Assembly: GCF_032062135.1 (NCBI RefSeq)
Contig: NC_092861.1
Coordinates: 56,870,561 to 56,934,560, forward strand
Origin: Pyxicephalus adspersus
Taxonomy: Eukaryota > Chordata > Amphibia > Anura > Pyxicephalidae
DNA length: 64,000 nt
Reading direction: 5' to 3'
Part shown: one piece after another, positions 33,954-46,112 of the stretch
Numbering within the stretch: position 1 is the first letter of the stretch
How the letters are laid out: the number at the start of each line of letters is the position of its first letter
Notes under the pieces: generated by a model
Told to the model about the DNA's origin: nothing
What the model saw: the letters and a program-made list of their open reading frames with translations, nothing else
Databases searched by the model: none
Program-made: the position numbers and the translations under genes

Positions 33954-34190
33954 TGTCTCAAAGGTTTTCCACTTGACAATAATCTTTCTCACTTTAGAAT
34001 ATTGTTTGAACATGGCCCTAAACCCTTCCCAGATTGATAAGCAGCAACAGTTGCTTCTCTAAGGTAAATGCTGATGTCTTTATATACCAATACCTTGGTA
34101 TTGTGTTTAAACACACCTGAATGCTCCAGACTAGCAAACTGTCAAAACTTGTTAGTTTAGAGTATTGATCAGACTTTTTGATCATATGAT
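33946..34190 (-). pseudogene. Tc1-like transposase remnant, N-terminus and 5' leader
   Basis: On the minus strand KDISIYLREATVAAYQSGKG is followed, after a frameshift, by FKQYSKVRKIIVKWKTFETV. This is the first helix-turn-helix of a Tc1-family transposase (consensus parts: KDIS-DLREAIV-AHQSGKG and VRKII-KWKTFKTV). Upstream of it, the leader on the minus strand reads GTTTGCTAGTCTGGAGCATT then CAGGTGTGTTTAAACACAAT, the 5' leader I remember from this Tc1 subfamily. The start codon has decayed to ATA. The element's own outer inverted repeat was not located. Confidence 0.9.
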
Positions 34191-34288
34191 TAGCAAAAAC
34201 TGCTCAGGATTAGATGATTTTTCTGATAAAACCTTGGAAATAAACAGGCAGTACTTTCATTTTCTTATAAATATAGGCGAGGATAAAA

Positions 34289-34459
34289 GGCTAGGTACAC
34301 CATCACCCAATCAGATCCGCCAGAACAGTCATTCAATTCCAGCGAGATTCCTCACCAGCCGGTCACCAGTCGTTGTGCACTTTTTTGTTAACAATTATCA
34401 AACGATCTTTCATGGATTGTTGGTTTCCAACAACAATTATTGCACGTGTGTATGCAGCC
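34289..34459. mobile_element. hairpin MITE, family of 12452-12611, diverged
   Basis: The left end GGCTAGGTACACC and the right end CACGTGTGTATGCAGCC are diverged inverted repeats. Read on the minus strand, the right part (GTGCAATAATTGTTGTTGGAA) parallels the left part of 12452-12611. The core hairpin is damaged. It ends 11 bases before the (TATC)n microsatellite. Confidence 0.65.
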
Positions 34460-34470
34460 TAAGTGTGGGG

Positions 34471-34524
<54 letters not shown>
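34471..34524. repeat. (TATC)n microsatellite
   Basis: About 13 units of the tetranucleotide TCTA, ending in CGATAG. The plus-strand open frame running through it is an artefact of the repeat. Confidence 0.97.
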
Positions 34525-34544
34525 GATAGTATTTTTCTTTTAAT

Positions 34545-34747
34545 GGCCTGATTTAATAAAGCTCTCCAATAATGTAGAAGATACACTTTCATCAGTGAAG
34601 CTGGGTGATCCAGCAAACCTGGAATAGATTTCATTAAAGTCAAATGTTTGAATCCTGGACCAGGTCCATTCAAGGTTTGCTGGATCACCAAGCTTCACTG
34701 ATGAAAGTATATCTTGTCCAGCCTTAGAGAGCTTTATTAAATCAGGC
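34545..34747. mobile_element. foldback MITE 'GATTTATTAAAG', near full-length
   Basis: It starts GGCCTGATTTAATAAAGCTC and ends GAGCTTTATTAAATCAGGC. GGTGATCCAGCAAACCTGGA on the left is matched by AAGGTTTGCTGGATCACC on the right. The two halves are inverted copies. The minus-strand frame across it is just the translated repeat. Confidence 0.92.
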
Positions 34748-37105
34748 AAAATAACTTTATCCATTAATTTTTTTTCCCTATTTATCAAATGATCCTGTCT
34801 ACCACATAAATCTCTCTATTGATCTTATCTTCCTATCCCTCAATTCCACTAATATAAATTAAAATATATACACCAATGTCAGACAACAACTTATGTCAGT
34901 AGGTCAATCAGCTCAGAAGGCCAAAAGTTGACAGAAGATTAATTCTGTGTGCAGTGCCATACCCGCCATCAGCAGTGGTAGTGACTCTAAATAGCTATCC
35001 AGTCTCAAAGAAGGGAGAACAGCAAACAGTGTGACTATATTCAGCAACTGAAGTCAGGGTACCTCAGAGACTGCAGGTACCATTTGAAATTGCTAAACCA
35101 TGGTGGAGACCTCCAAAAATGAAAACAACCTCGTCCCAGCTTCATAACAAATAGTAGCTTACTGGTGAACACAAAAATATGAAGCTAGTTAATTTCTTTC
35201 AGCTGTTCATTATGGTATCCTTTCTGAAATATATTCTTGAACAAATTATTATAAATGCAGTAAGTCTATAGCTAAATACACCCTCTTTAGATACACTATT
35301 GAGATTTCTGAAAGGGCAATTGGGCAACATTGGGTAACATTAATCTCACAATCCCTGTCTGTTCCACCATTTCTAGCTTTTCAATACTCACCTACAAGGT
35401 TCCAACTTAGTGAAGGCTCCTCCATCACAGTAGTAAAAAAATATCATGGTACTTAATAACAAAAAAGCTCTTGGCCATAGGTCACAATTACATGAGCAAA
35501 TTTAGCATTTGATTGCATGCTGATGACTCCTTAACTGGCTATTGTATGACCTTAGGATTGCACATACCCTTTCCTACACACTTTTCTCTGGCATGCTGGA
35601 GGCTTTTTCCACCTCCTACTTTTCTTCACAATTGTGTTTTTCTATTCAAGTCTTATTTTGCTAACTTTTTTATTAGAATGCTATATTCCTCTCATATATC
35701 CTTGATAAACACTAAACACAGTTATTGCAATACCTTAGGTTTCCAGTTTCTGAGAACGTTTGATATGGGCTATTCAAATTGTATACTTAGCTCCAGTAAA
35801 AGCACCTGCCTGATATGAAAAGCCTGTATTGTTTCCATGACTATTGTATTTATTTGCCTTGTGTGGTGCTCTATTCTATCTATTATGGTTAATAAAAATG
35901 TTAGAAAAAATGTTAGCTAGTTTTAGACTTTATTTTGTTTGTTACTTATATAAGGTGCATATAAACTGCATGTTCTTCCTCCATAGTGTGACAATGCTGC
36001 TGCTCGATTTCAGTGCAGAACAAACAAGTAAAGGAAATGGGAAATCAATAAATCTAGTAGGATAAACAGTTGATACATCTGTCTAGGTGACTGCACAGTG
36101 TCTATTTCTTTTAAAGGGTAAATGGCTCCTAATAAAACTTCCTAATTTTAACTCGCCCAACCCCCCCCAACGCACCTTCTCTCCCTCATGTATAATACAA
36201 ACCAATAGCTCCAGCTGGAGAAAAGAACTTGTGGCCGTAGAATGAAAATAAAAAAAACTGTTAAGGGAATGTTTTTGAAATGTACAGGTTCGTTACCTGA
36301 ACAAAGAAACCAACTGGAATGCAATAAAGTGAGGACATCTATAATACCCAACCCTCTGATGATATTATAATATAGCACATTGTGATATTTCTTTTTGAAA
36401 TATATTTGTGCTTTTTTTAACCTATTCTGTACTAGTAGATTTAAAATCAGATTGTAATTTGTGGCAAAGTACTTCAAATGCAATCCGCAGCGTGTACCTA
36501 ATAAGAATAGATTGAATTGGAAGAAAAAGGAAATTGTTTATATATGGTAATAAAAGCAATGCTGCAGAGTTTAGAAATAAAATTATTCCATATGTTGGAA
36601 AGTTTTTAATAATCTTTAATACAATGTCATCCCGTTTTTGTGATTACATTTAGCTGTATACAATCCCACACACATTTCTGTACTAATCTTTTCTTATTTA
36701 AAATTGCTATCCCGCTCAATTATTGCTTGGTGAAATTTGATGTAGTGTTACAGTGGAAACACATTTTTCTATGTATTGTTTTATGTATTTTTTGTTTGTG
36801 AAAGATATATGCTCACAGGATCAATATTAATTTTTATGCTTTACTTTTCTTGGAGTATTTCAGCAATGATAGACAATAAGTAAGTAATGGAACACTCCCT
36901 GAATTCTTCGTCAATTTACATTTGGTTCTTGGCATACATATGCAGAGTGCAATAACCATGAACCAATTGGACTTTAGCTTACAGGAATTAGTGATCATGT
37001 GATTTATGTTTGTTATGGGTTACATAACTTTACATAATATATTAGTTATCTCTGCTGCCTTATTACTGCCCTCCAGCAAGGACTAGGTACAAATTACCTA
37101 CATAT
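34748..37105. other. no recognised gene
   Basis: Frames at 35513-35818 and 35844-36065 (+) and 36148-36483 (-) are rich in hydrophobic residues only because of T-rich DNA. They show no domain, and no splice sites support them. Confidence 0.4.
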
Positions 37106-37300
37106 TGGGCCTGATTTATCAAATCTCCCCAACACTGGACAAGATAGACTATCATAGGAGACACATGAATAATCCAGCAAACCTAAAATGAATCTAGTCC
37201 AGGATTGAAAGCATTTGTCAAATAATAGCAAACGATTTTAGGAAATCTATTCCAGGTTTGCTGGAACACCCAGGTTTTCCCATGATAGAGTAGGTTATGT
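37106..37300. mobile_element. foldback MITE 'GATTTATTAAAG', copy with decayed right end
   Basis: GGGCCTGATTTATCAAATCT, AATCCAGCAAACCTAAAATG and CCAGGTTTGCTGGAACACCC are in family order. The right terminus is blurred (TAGGTTATGTTTTATTTAG). Confidence 0.85.
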
Positions 37301-39814
37301 TTTATTTAGTGGTTTCCTCCTTTCTGAGATTCAGATAAATGCCACCCTCAGTGAGAACAAAATGGGAAAATGAGGGCTTTTTTTGGCAAGACTATGTAAT
37401 AAAAAAAAATCAGCATAAGCAAAAAGGGTTTCTTTAGTATAAATAAATGGTTAAATGTAAACTTCTGATAACATATGTAGGTATCATGTGGAATGTTTGA
37501 CTGATACTTTGTAATAATAAATCTGCAACAGCTATATTCTTCCCTATCTAACTCCCCTGAAGAAGCCTTGTCTGTGAAATGTGTCAAGGAAATTGGACAA
37601 CCTTGTTTTTCATTACCTAACAACCTCTTTTCAGGGATTATGGATAACAGTACTTAACTAGCTAGGAAACGTTCTGTCTAGTACTGAGTTTGGTTCTCCC
37701 ACTTTCCTAAAGTGGGCCATTAACCAAAAATAGTTTATATTAAAGAAAACCTTTTTTCATATGCTGTTTCTTCCTATAGCATTAATGCATCAGACCCATT
37801 ATGTATATACATGGATTTTGGTACTGAACTGAAGATTAAAGGTAACTGGCGTGATCAGGCAGGTAGGAGGAATTATTGTAGACAGCTCTGTCCCTTTTTG
37901 CAATAATTACTTACCTGATCGTGAACTTTAGTTCCAATTTAGGGTGAGTCCAAAAGTTTCCACTAGAACAGGAATTGGGGATTTCTCCCCTTGGAAAGAT
38001 ATCCTCTTACTTTCTATTAGGTGCACCAGACAGCAGGAAAGAGGCAGCCTCCTCTATCCAGAATTAAAAGACAATTTGGACATTCTTTCATAAAGATACT
38101 TTAGAGGTCCATTCTTATAAAATAGTAAATAAACAAATCAATAAATAAAATATTATGTATGCAGAAATGTTATGCATACCAAAATTATATGTGTTTACAG
38201 GCGTATCAAATTTCTAGATCTAGATACATCTTCATATTCTGAGACCCGAGTTGCTATTGTCTGTTTCTTCAAATAAAATACATTTTCAGCTTGGCCCTAT
38301 GTCAGACAGCTATGGATTTTGTGACACCAGGACTTTTTTGTGGAGAGAATTCACTTAAAGTAGCACTCATTTTATCTGCTAAAGATAATCATAAGGACAT
38401 GAAGGACCAGCAAGTGAAGATGCATCCAAGTGCAAACATTTTTCTAAAACAATACCTGGACAAAATCAATGGTACTCTGCCCCGGGATGCATTTGACCAA
38501 CAAAAAAAAAGCAAAACAAGATGTTCATTCTTTCATCAAAGCAATTCAGTCTTTAGCTAAGAGATAAAAGCATAACATTTTGTTCCTGCCTGAAAATGAG
38601 ACCTTCAGAAAAAGATGAAACTGCAGAGCAATCATAATTACCGGCCTTGTGCTCCTTCTCAATACACTCTCACATTCTTCAAAAAGGAATTTCATTTAGC
38701 CTTCCTTCTGCCTTTTAAAGTTGTATGGATTTGTTTTCAGTGATTCTGTTTTCATCTTGGTATAAAACTAGTGCTTTTAAGACTCTGCCTTGATTCCACC
38801 TCCCCATTTAAAGATTTTTTGTTATCCTCCAAAGTGTTTTATAGATCATGCATTCAGCTTTCTCAGTGTCTGTGAACATGTTGTTCTTCATTGTGAAGAA
38901 GGACCCTATTCATCTCCAAGTACAAACTACACATATTCTGAAAGCTAACTTGTCTCCACTAATATGCTATTTTTCACTAGACAAAGCTGATACTAATTTT
39001 ATTTAGCAAGCCTAATCGATAACTACTATTAAATAGTTAATGCACCGAAAGCCATACATACAAGTTCTTCAACAAGGCCCTTTGGCACTCAAGGTGAGAA
39101 TGCCAATTTGTGCTCCCACCCAAGCTATTTATTTCAGCATTATAAAAACTACCAGGCATTTTAAATGCTTATATTCAAACATTAAAAATAATATTTAGGT
39201 TTGACTAAAAGACATTAGAATCATGTTTCTTACCTGCTTGTTTGCAATCTTCCTTTACGAGTACACTAAACTGCGAATGAGCGACGCAGTACAAGATATG
39301 TCAGGTATAAAGGCTATGTGAACCCCCATGCACATGTGCAGGAGTTACTTTATCCCAGCCTGGTCAATCAAGATGAGCAAAGACCTGAACCCAGAAGAAG
39401 AGTAGATAAAGATGGTGGCGCCTGCAGTGTGTTACTGGGCAAATCAATAAAAAAAGGAAATAAAGCTTTAAAAAGTGTCACAGACAGAATTCTGAATCCA
39501 CTGAACGCTGAGCTGTGCAGGTTATGCAGGAGCATATAGAAGGCTGTACAGGGACACCAACTCAGAGGCAAGTTTGAAAATGCAGTGGTGCCTTAGATAA
39601 CACATTGTCAGTTACAGACAAGAGTAGTGGAACCTCAGTATGGAATAGCATATAAGCTCTAAAAAGGCCATAGAGTCGAAGAACACCCACCAACCTCTTA
39701 TCAGTGCAACCCACACATAATGAGGGACTTTACTTTGCAGCCCTCAGACACATCTATGCAAAACGTAGCAAAGAGGACCCACATGCAGAACAAAGTCAAC
39801 AGACAAAATCAAGC
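37301..39814. other. no recognised gene
   Basis: The frame at 38291-38560 (+, 89 residues) has no motif I recognise and no clear splice sites. The stretch just before 39815 is A-rich and leads into the minisatellite. Confidence 0.4.
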
Positions 39815-40556
39815 AAAAAGCAAAGAGGAGACTCATCCCTGAAAAAGAGGTAACTGTAAGGCAGGGGTCGGCAACATCCGTCCGTTAGGCAAGATGCAGC
39901 CTAGCCGGTAGTTCGTTCCGGCCTAACGCCCCCTGGCCGATCCAGCCCAATGCCAGCTGGCAACCTGCGGTGCCGCCCCCTTGCTGTTGCACCCCTATTT
40001 ACGACGGCTGGCGTTGATACTTCTGCCACCGCGTTAAATAGGGAAAGCTCCCTGAAGGTAAATCCCTCTCCTCCGCAATGCAAATGGAGGAGAGGGATTT
40101 CCCTTCAGGGGGCGTTCCCTGGTGGTGGGTGGAGAAATTAGGGCGGGTCTGGCCTAGTGTGCTCCATACCCCATAAATGGCCTAGTGGCCATAAAACTTT
40201 GCCGACCCCTGCTAAAAGGTAGGGGAGCAGGGGGCAAAAAGGAGGCTCATCGCTGGCAAAAAGGAAACTGTAAGGTAAGGGAGCAGGGGGAAAAGAGGAG
40301 GCTCATCGCTGGAAAAAAGGAAACTGTAAGGTAAGGGAGCAGGGGGAAAAGAGGAGGCTCATCGCTGGAAAAAAGGAAACTGTAAGGTAAGGGAGAGGGG
40401 GGCAAAAAGGAGACGCATCGCTGGAAAAAAGGAAACTGTAAGGTAAGGGAGAGGGGCAAAGAAGAGGCTCATCGCGGGAAAAATGTAACTGTATGGTACG
40501 GGAGCAAGGGGGCAAAGAGGAGACCCATCTCTGGAACAAAGGTAACTGTAAGGTAA
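39815..40556. repeat. 56-bp minisatellite, interrupted by a hAT MITE
   Basis: Units with the order GAGGAGGCTCATCGCTGG, AAAAAAGGAAACTGTAAGG, TAAGGGAGCAGGGGG repeat downstream of 40220. AAACTGTA recurs at 40265, 40321, 40377 and 40433, exactly 56 bp apart, with about two more, less perfect units to 40556. One unit (GAGGAGACTCATCCCTG ... AACTGTAAGG) sits at 39821-39861, left of the MITE. As 56 is not a multiple of 3, the periodic minus-strand frames here are not coding. Confidence 0.92.
39862..40211. mobile_element. hAT-type MITE inserted in the minisatellite
   Basis: Ends CAGGGGTCGGCAAC and TTTGCCGACCCCTG are inverted repeats (13 of 14). Flanking octamers CTGTAAGG (39854-39861) and CTAAAAGG (40212-40219) match at 6 of 8. 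The left one is also the normal minisatellite sequence, and removing the element rejoins a regular unit. The centre holds a hairpin with arms 40050-40074 and 40086-40110 pairing at 24 of 25 bases. The interior is clearly more GC-rich than the surroundings. No transposase. Confidence 0.93.
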
Positions 40557-43263
40557 AGAGAACTAGTGAGTCATATTTGGACTGGTAAACTGCAATATAT
40601 TACAATCTGAGTTTAGATATGCAATAATTCCTTAGGGCTTTGTTTAACATCATTATTCTTAAATACACTAAAAACCTAGATAATTTGAAAATATTTTTTT
40701 CATACAATTTTGCTAAGCACCATATCATTGCTTTAAAACCATTTTTGCAAATTAAGTTAGCAAAAAGATGCTTAACTGCTTATCCAGCAGAGTATGAATA
40801 ATAAGTTTGCAGACTTACTGAGCTCAATTTCATAGGATCAAGAATGACAAGATTAGAGCAGCACAAAACTGACATTCCTCTGAACTAAGCAAATGAGGAT
40901 GTTCTTCTTTGAATTCACACTCAATACCTATATGACACTTGTTTTGCTTAAACAGAGTTTTAAAAAACTTGGTGTGCATGTTTGATCTGACTCCTACTAG
41001 TTGTCCTGCATGAGAAAAAGATTTCTATGAACAGTAGTAGTTCTAGTAGTTCTACACTAGGGTAGTCTATAACCACCTGTATAGAAATGTGTATATGATT
41101 ATAGCCCTATAAGAGGAACATCTCTTTGAATACCTATCTATCAGGATATTAACTATTACCTATACTATCAACTATATATATGCCTATCAGATTTAACCCT
41201 AAATAAATAGACCAAACAGCAATATGTCTGTAATTGGCTTCACCCTTTATTATTAGTTTATTTATGTTTTGACATAACCATATCAATCATATAGGAAAGT
41301 ATACCTTATCAACTGAACTCTGTAACCTTCTGTTTAGTAGCAACTAAAGCGTGGTCTTTCCTTTGGTAATATGATAGAAGCCTCATCCCCACTGGCATAT
41401 TCTATGATGAGAGCTTTGTAGTTGCCTTTGCTCCCCTCCATTACTCTCTAATAATATTTAGTATGACAAATATAATTAGGACATCATTATGCTTAATTTA
41501 CATATTTGGAGAAGTTTTTAACATTTTTTATGTTGGACATCAAACAATGACCTATATACAAAAATGAATTCCATAAGCAAATAATTTGTATTTAAACCCA
41601 TTTTTCTGAGATTTACAGAACCCTAGCACACAGCAATGTCTGGCACCTTATTTTTTTCTACTGAGGTTAAGTAAGACTTGCAAGTTGTGTTCCTCCTTAG
41701 GCCTAAGACTAAACAGTTCAATTAAAAGCAGCAGACCGATGAACTCCACCACTCTGCTCTCTCTGTCATTGAGTTCTTGGTAAGCAAATGAGAAGTACAA
41801 CTGCACGACTTCTGATGCTGCCTCTTCCTTTCTGTTGTACAAGAACCACAAGAGGCTGATAGCAAGTCAAAATACAATATTTACAATCATTTCCCTTTAT
41901 CATGATTATTACACAGCTGTATTAGTTCATGTTTTTATCTGTCTGGAGTTCATCTTTATCTATTACAATGCCAGATTACAGTGCAAAGTATACCATACTG
42001 TGCCTCAAAGCAGTGTGTCTATTGAAGTAAGCATGGTGAGATACACACTAATCTTATTATTAACTTGCATTTTTACTCTAAAGCAATGTCTTTTAAAGAT
42101 ACAGCTGACAAGTATTGCTACAACAAAGATCTTCCAATCATGAGCTGATGAATTCATCTTATGTATGTCCTTACAAAACTAACTGTGGTTGTTTGTTACA
42201 ACGAAACCCTATTCTGCCAAACAAACTAATGCTATACAGGTATCAGCTTAGCACTAAGCCATTGTAAAATCCCCAGTTAAAACTATGAAATGAGTCAAAC
42301 ATGTCCCAATCATCAGATCAAATTTGTAAATCCATGGTTTTATCTATGCTTGCACAACATGGATTGCCTAATTGCATTTAACAGAAACCATGCGTTTATA
42401 CAGAGACTGGCATCTGAGGTTAATTTAAATCATCCATAGTATATTAGGTGGGTGTCTACAGAGGATAGCCAGGGATATTTTGTGATCATGTAATCCATGT
42501 TACCCAAAAAACTTTATTAATATTGTTCTAAATGTTACTGACATTGCTATGATATAGTTATCTTTGTATGGAAGGATGTTAGGTTTGGCTAATACCACAC
42601 AAACTTCAGTATGCACCTGTTTTTTTGCCAAGAATGCTTAACATAGATAATGCTCCAGAATCAACAGTAGAATGTGATATGCAGAATGTAGTCAATTTAG
42701 GCTGAATAAAACCTATTTAAGATGAATAAGCTGTTGTATCATTGGTTGTTGTAGCCCAAAAAAACATGTATCATGACTGATTTACAGAAGGGAATTGAGT
42801 ATTACTTTATACCATAACTAACCATATTAAGTTTTACATAAGTTTTATTATTAATTTACCTCTTTGATGTTGTGCAATTCTTAGACTACAGTTTTAATAA
42901 ATATATTTTTTTAAAAAAGAAAAATGCATATCAATCTAAACCCCACTAAGTTTAAATGCTGCAGATGTAGCCCTGGGAATTGTGGATTGTGGTGTGTGTG
43001 TAGGGGAACAAGCAAATAGAATTTAGTAAAAGCATACAATACCAGGCATAAACACAGCTCCAGGCAAGTATAAAAGATACAATAAATTGCAGTGCCCTAA
43101 TAATTAATAAAGAACTATATAATTTGGTATTACTATCAGCCACTTAAAATCCTTCACACTAGGGCCTGGACAGGTAACTATATTATACCTATGAACATTT
43201 TACAGTTGCATACAGTTAGTCTGAAAGGTCCATGAAAGATACAGAGTACATGTAAAACACTTA
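40557..43263. other. no recognised gene
   Basis: The minus-strand open frame at 41648-41851 is mentioned under findings. Otherwise nothing is supported. Confidence 0.4.
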
Positions 43264-43414
43264 GGGTTATGTTTATAATGCAGTAAATGTGACTTTCACC
43301 AAACATGCACTGGTATTGAATTAATCACTGTCATTGAAAACACATGCACCAGGAATATTCACCCATAGTGAGTGTTTATTGAATTCTGATTTACTGCTTT
43401 ATAAATATACATCC
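43264..43414. mobile_element. inverted-repeat MITE, about 151 bp
   Basis: GGGTTATGTTTATAATGCAG then TAAATGTGA on the left is mirrored by GATTTACTGCTTTATAAATA then TACATCC on the right. ATGCACTGGT and CATGCACCAGG lie in the middle. Its plan resembles 16646-16792. No coding content. Confidence 0.7.
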
Positions 43415-45418
43415 TAAGGAGTAAATAGCATGGGACTGATTGAAATACACAGAAAACTATTGGTGTGAGTGGGTTCGTGTGAGACTGCTTGGTTATTTTA
43501 TTTGAAAGGATGAGAAGAGTAACATTTTGTATACATTTATTATTTTAAAATGATATAAACTTTCAGTTGTTCATCCATGCTTTGTCTTTTCTTAAAATGT
43601 TTCTCATCTAGAGTATATATTGAAGGTCATTTCACTCTTGGCATCAATAATGTTTGTGATCACCCATATGCTGTGGATTAAGGAAGTTGGCACGAAAAGG
43701 AAGAGCAAGAAGGAAGCCAGCAGTAAGCAAAGTAGTATGATATGACACTTCGATGTCGAAATGAGATGAGAAAAAATACCACACAAAGACTTCTTGTAGA
43801 ACTTTAAGACTATGACATATTGTTTACTTGGCATTAAAGAATGAAAACACATATATTTTCAATAGCCTGGTACAGTCATTGTTTTTAAACAAAAACTTTC
43901 ACAGATAACTGTGGGTAGTAAACCAGATGACATTTTCCAAGGTGACAAAATGTAGATCTGTGTGCTTGTTGTATTAGATGTCTGTTTTATGGCTAGCAGT
44001 AGTAGAAATGCCAAGGCAAGAGACCAAGACATTAGGTATTGAAAAGATTTTAGGAATGGTAGGGGTAGATGTTTTCTCATCCCCTTAGCCACAATTCAAA
44101 CCTATTACACCGAGTTCCTTTTTAACTGTACCAGTTTGAGGGCCAAACATAAACACACTACAGAACCAAGGTTTAACACGCTTGGCATTTAACAGATAAT
44201 GTGTGTTTTGAGAGTTATCTATTAAAGGGTACCACTTTAACCTTTTAAAGATAAAGTCAATCTGAAGTAAAATCTAAAGCAATTTAACCTGTTGTATTCT
44301 AGACACTCTGATGTTTAACATTACCCTTAGCACAGCTTAAGCCAAGCTTGCTTTGGTGGTGTGCCAAAGGGTATGCCAACTGGGGAGCTTCTAACATAGC
44401 TGGATTTATATTACCCTGTCCTGTGCCACTGTCCTGTGCCACTTCCCAGTTGACTGGCTAGCTTTAGTATCATACAACAATCAAAACACTCTGAGGGTGA
44501 TGTTAGATTTGCTGAAAGAGACAGTTTGCCAACTTTTTAAGCTTATGCCTGAGGATTACAAATTTTGGGTGATCTGTGACCATGCTCTTATTGCACCTCA
44601 GCTGTATTACCACAATGTGGGTACACTGATAGAACCAACTACCCAGTGCACCATTCCACCAAATAATGTACAAACTTTTCAGTAAAGGTAACATTGTCAA
44701 GCAGACATGTTGCACATGAACCTCTTTTTAAACACAGCATGTTACTGACACTTAATAGCAATTTAGTTGTGTGACTGTGTGCTGCCTCGATACCCTGATA
44801 CCCCAGGGCTTAGCCTATACTGCCTTTGCAAAAGTTTGGCCTTGCAAGTCTATCACACAATGGCAGGTTTAGATTTACCTAAATTTTTAAAGTATCACCT
44901 TTTGTTTTTTAATTCACATGCGCACCTTTTTTCTTCTTCTCTCTGAATTAGGTTGTTTTTAATGCTATGTGCTGTTGCTTTTTGATTACTTGTTTGAAGT
45001 GTAAGGAATATGAAAAAAAAATAGATGATAATGGGCCCATGACAAGTACTGTAGTGACTCCTTGGTCAGTGATTCTTGGGAAATGAGAAGGAAGGAGAGA
45101 ATGAGACAGAGGGAGAGAGAGGTCTGAAACCTACAATGTTTTGCCTAGGAAATGCTGCTAGACAGATGTAAGGTTACTCAATAGTTGTGATTCTGTCCAA
45201 GAACGTTTACATTTTAAAGTGGCTCAAGATGTTGCAAAAACATTTCGGTCACAGCCTGTGTGAAATTTGTTTAGTATTTTATTTAAATATATATAATTAT
45301 ATATATATATACAAAATTATTTTAAAGAGTGTTCTTCTCCTTACTTTTAGGTATTAGATTATAGAGCCACCATATATTGGTAGGTACTGTGTAAATAAGA
45401 AAAAAGAAAGAGGTTTGA
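43415..45418. other. no recognised gene
   Basis: Short frames without domains. A direct 13-base duplication, TGTCCTGTGCCAC, lies at about 44416-44442. A GA-rich patch lies at about 45083-45121 and a short (TA)n at about 45290-45312. Confidence 0.4.
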
Positions 45419-45460
45419 GGCTCATATAAACCTTGGTATATACCAAGGCTTATATGAGCC
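45419..45460. repeat. 42-bp near-perfect palindrome
   Basis: Left arm GGCTCATATAAACCTTGGTA and right arm TACCAAGGCTTATATGAGCC pair with one mismatch across a TA centre. It is followed by partial direct echoes (CTTGAGCCTTGAGGCTTGGTATA). It could form a cruciform or mark the centre of a decayed MITE. Confidence 0.9.
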
Positions 45461-46035
45461 TTGAGCCTTGAGGCTTGGTATAAAGGGTAATTATGTATTT
45501 TTGCATCTTTGATCAATGCATAATTACTGTAAACAGATATACAGTATTTTACCTCTGTCCTGTTAACACTTCCCAGGACATAGGTCTTTTATACTATATG
45601 GAGTTGCTTCTACACATTCATAGATTTAGAAATGATCGTATAATGTCGCACAAACTCTGATGCGTTACGCCACCGTTAGGCTTCCTCAGGGATATGTTTA
45701 GTTTACGAACTTTACGGTCTATACATACAAGAATAATATAAATCATGCATAGAGTTAAAATCAAAGTTAAGTTGCATTGTACAGAGTATTCTAAAATATC
45801 ATTTAACTTAATTGAATAGTTATATGAATCCAAGATTTCAATCCCAACATGGGACTTTAGAGGCCAATAGGTACAAATGTACTTTTTTTTTTAAACAAGT
45901 AATGTGATTAAATACATTTTATTAAACAATTAAAAAATATGTAATTACATATAAAAATGTGCAAACCCAATATAATTAACCTTTATACTAAGCAATGAGC
46001 CTTAAACCTTTCTTTTTTCAAATTTACACAGTATC

Positions 46036-46038
<3 letters not shown>

Positions 46039-46109
<71 letters not shown>
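46039..46109. repeat. (TA)n microsatellite, about 70 bp
   Basis: The longest TA run in the window, uninterrupted. Its length in the assembly is likely approximate. Confidence 0.97.

Positions 46110-46112
<3 letters not shown>

Noticed and set aside
34165..34551. 128-codon plus-strand frame ending in YLSIYLSI repeats
   Set aside because: It is held open by the (TATC)n microsatellite and overlaps a MITE.
40247..40539. Minus-strand frames with a repeating PYLTVSFFPAMS-like protein
   Set aside because: They are translations of the 56-bp minisatellite. The period is not a multiple of 3, so each unit changes frame.
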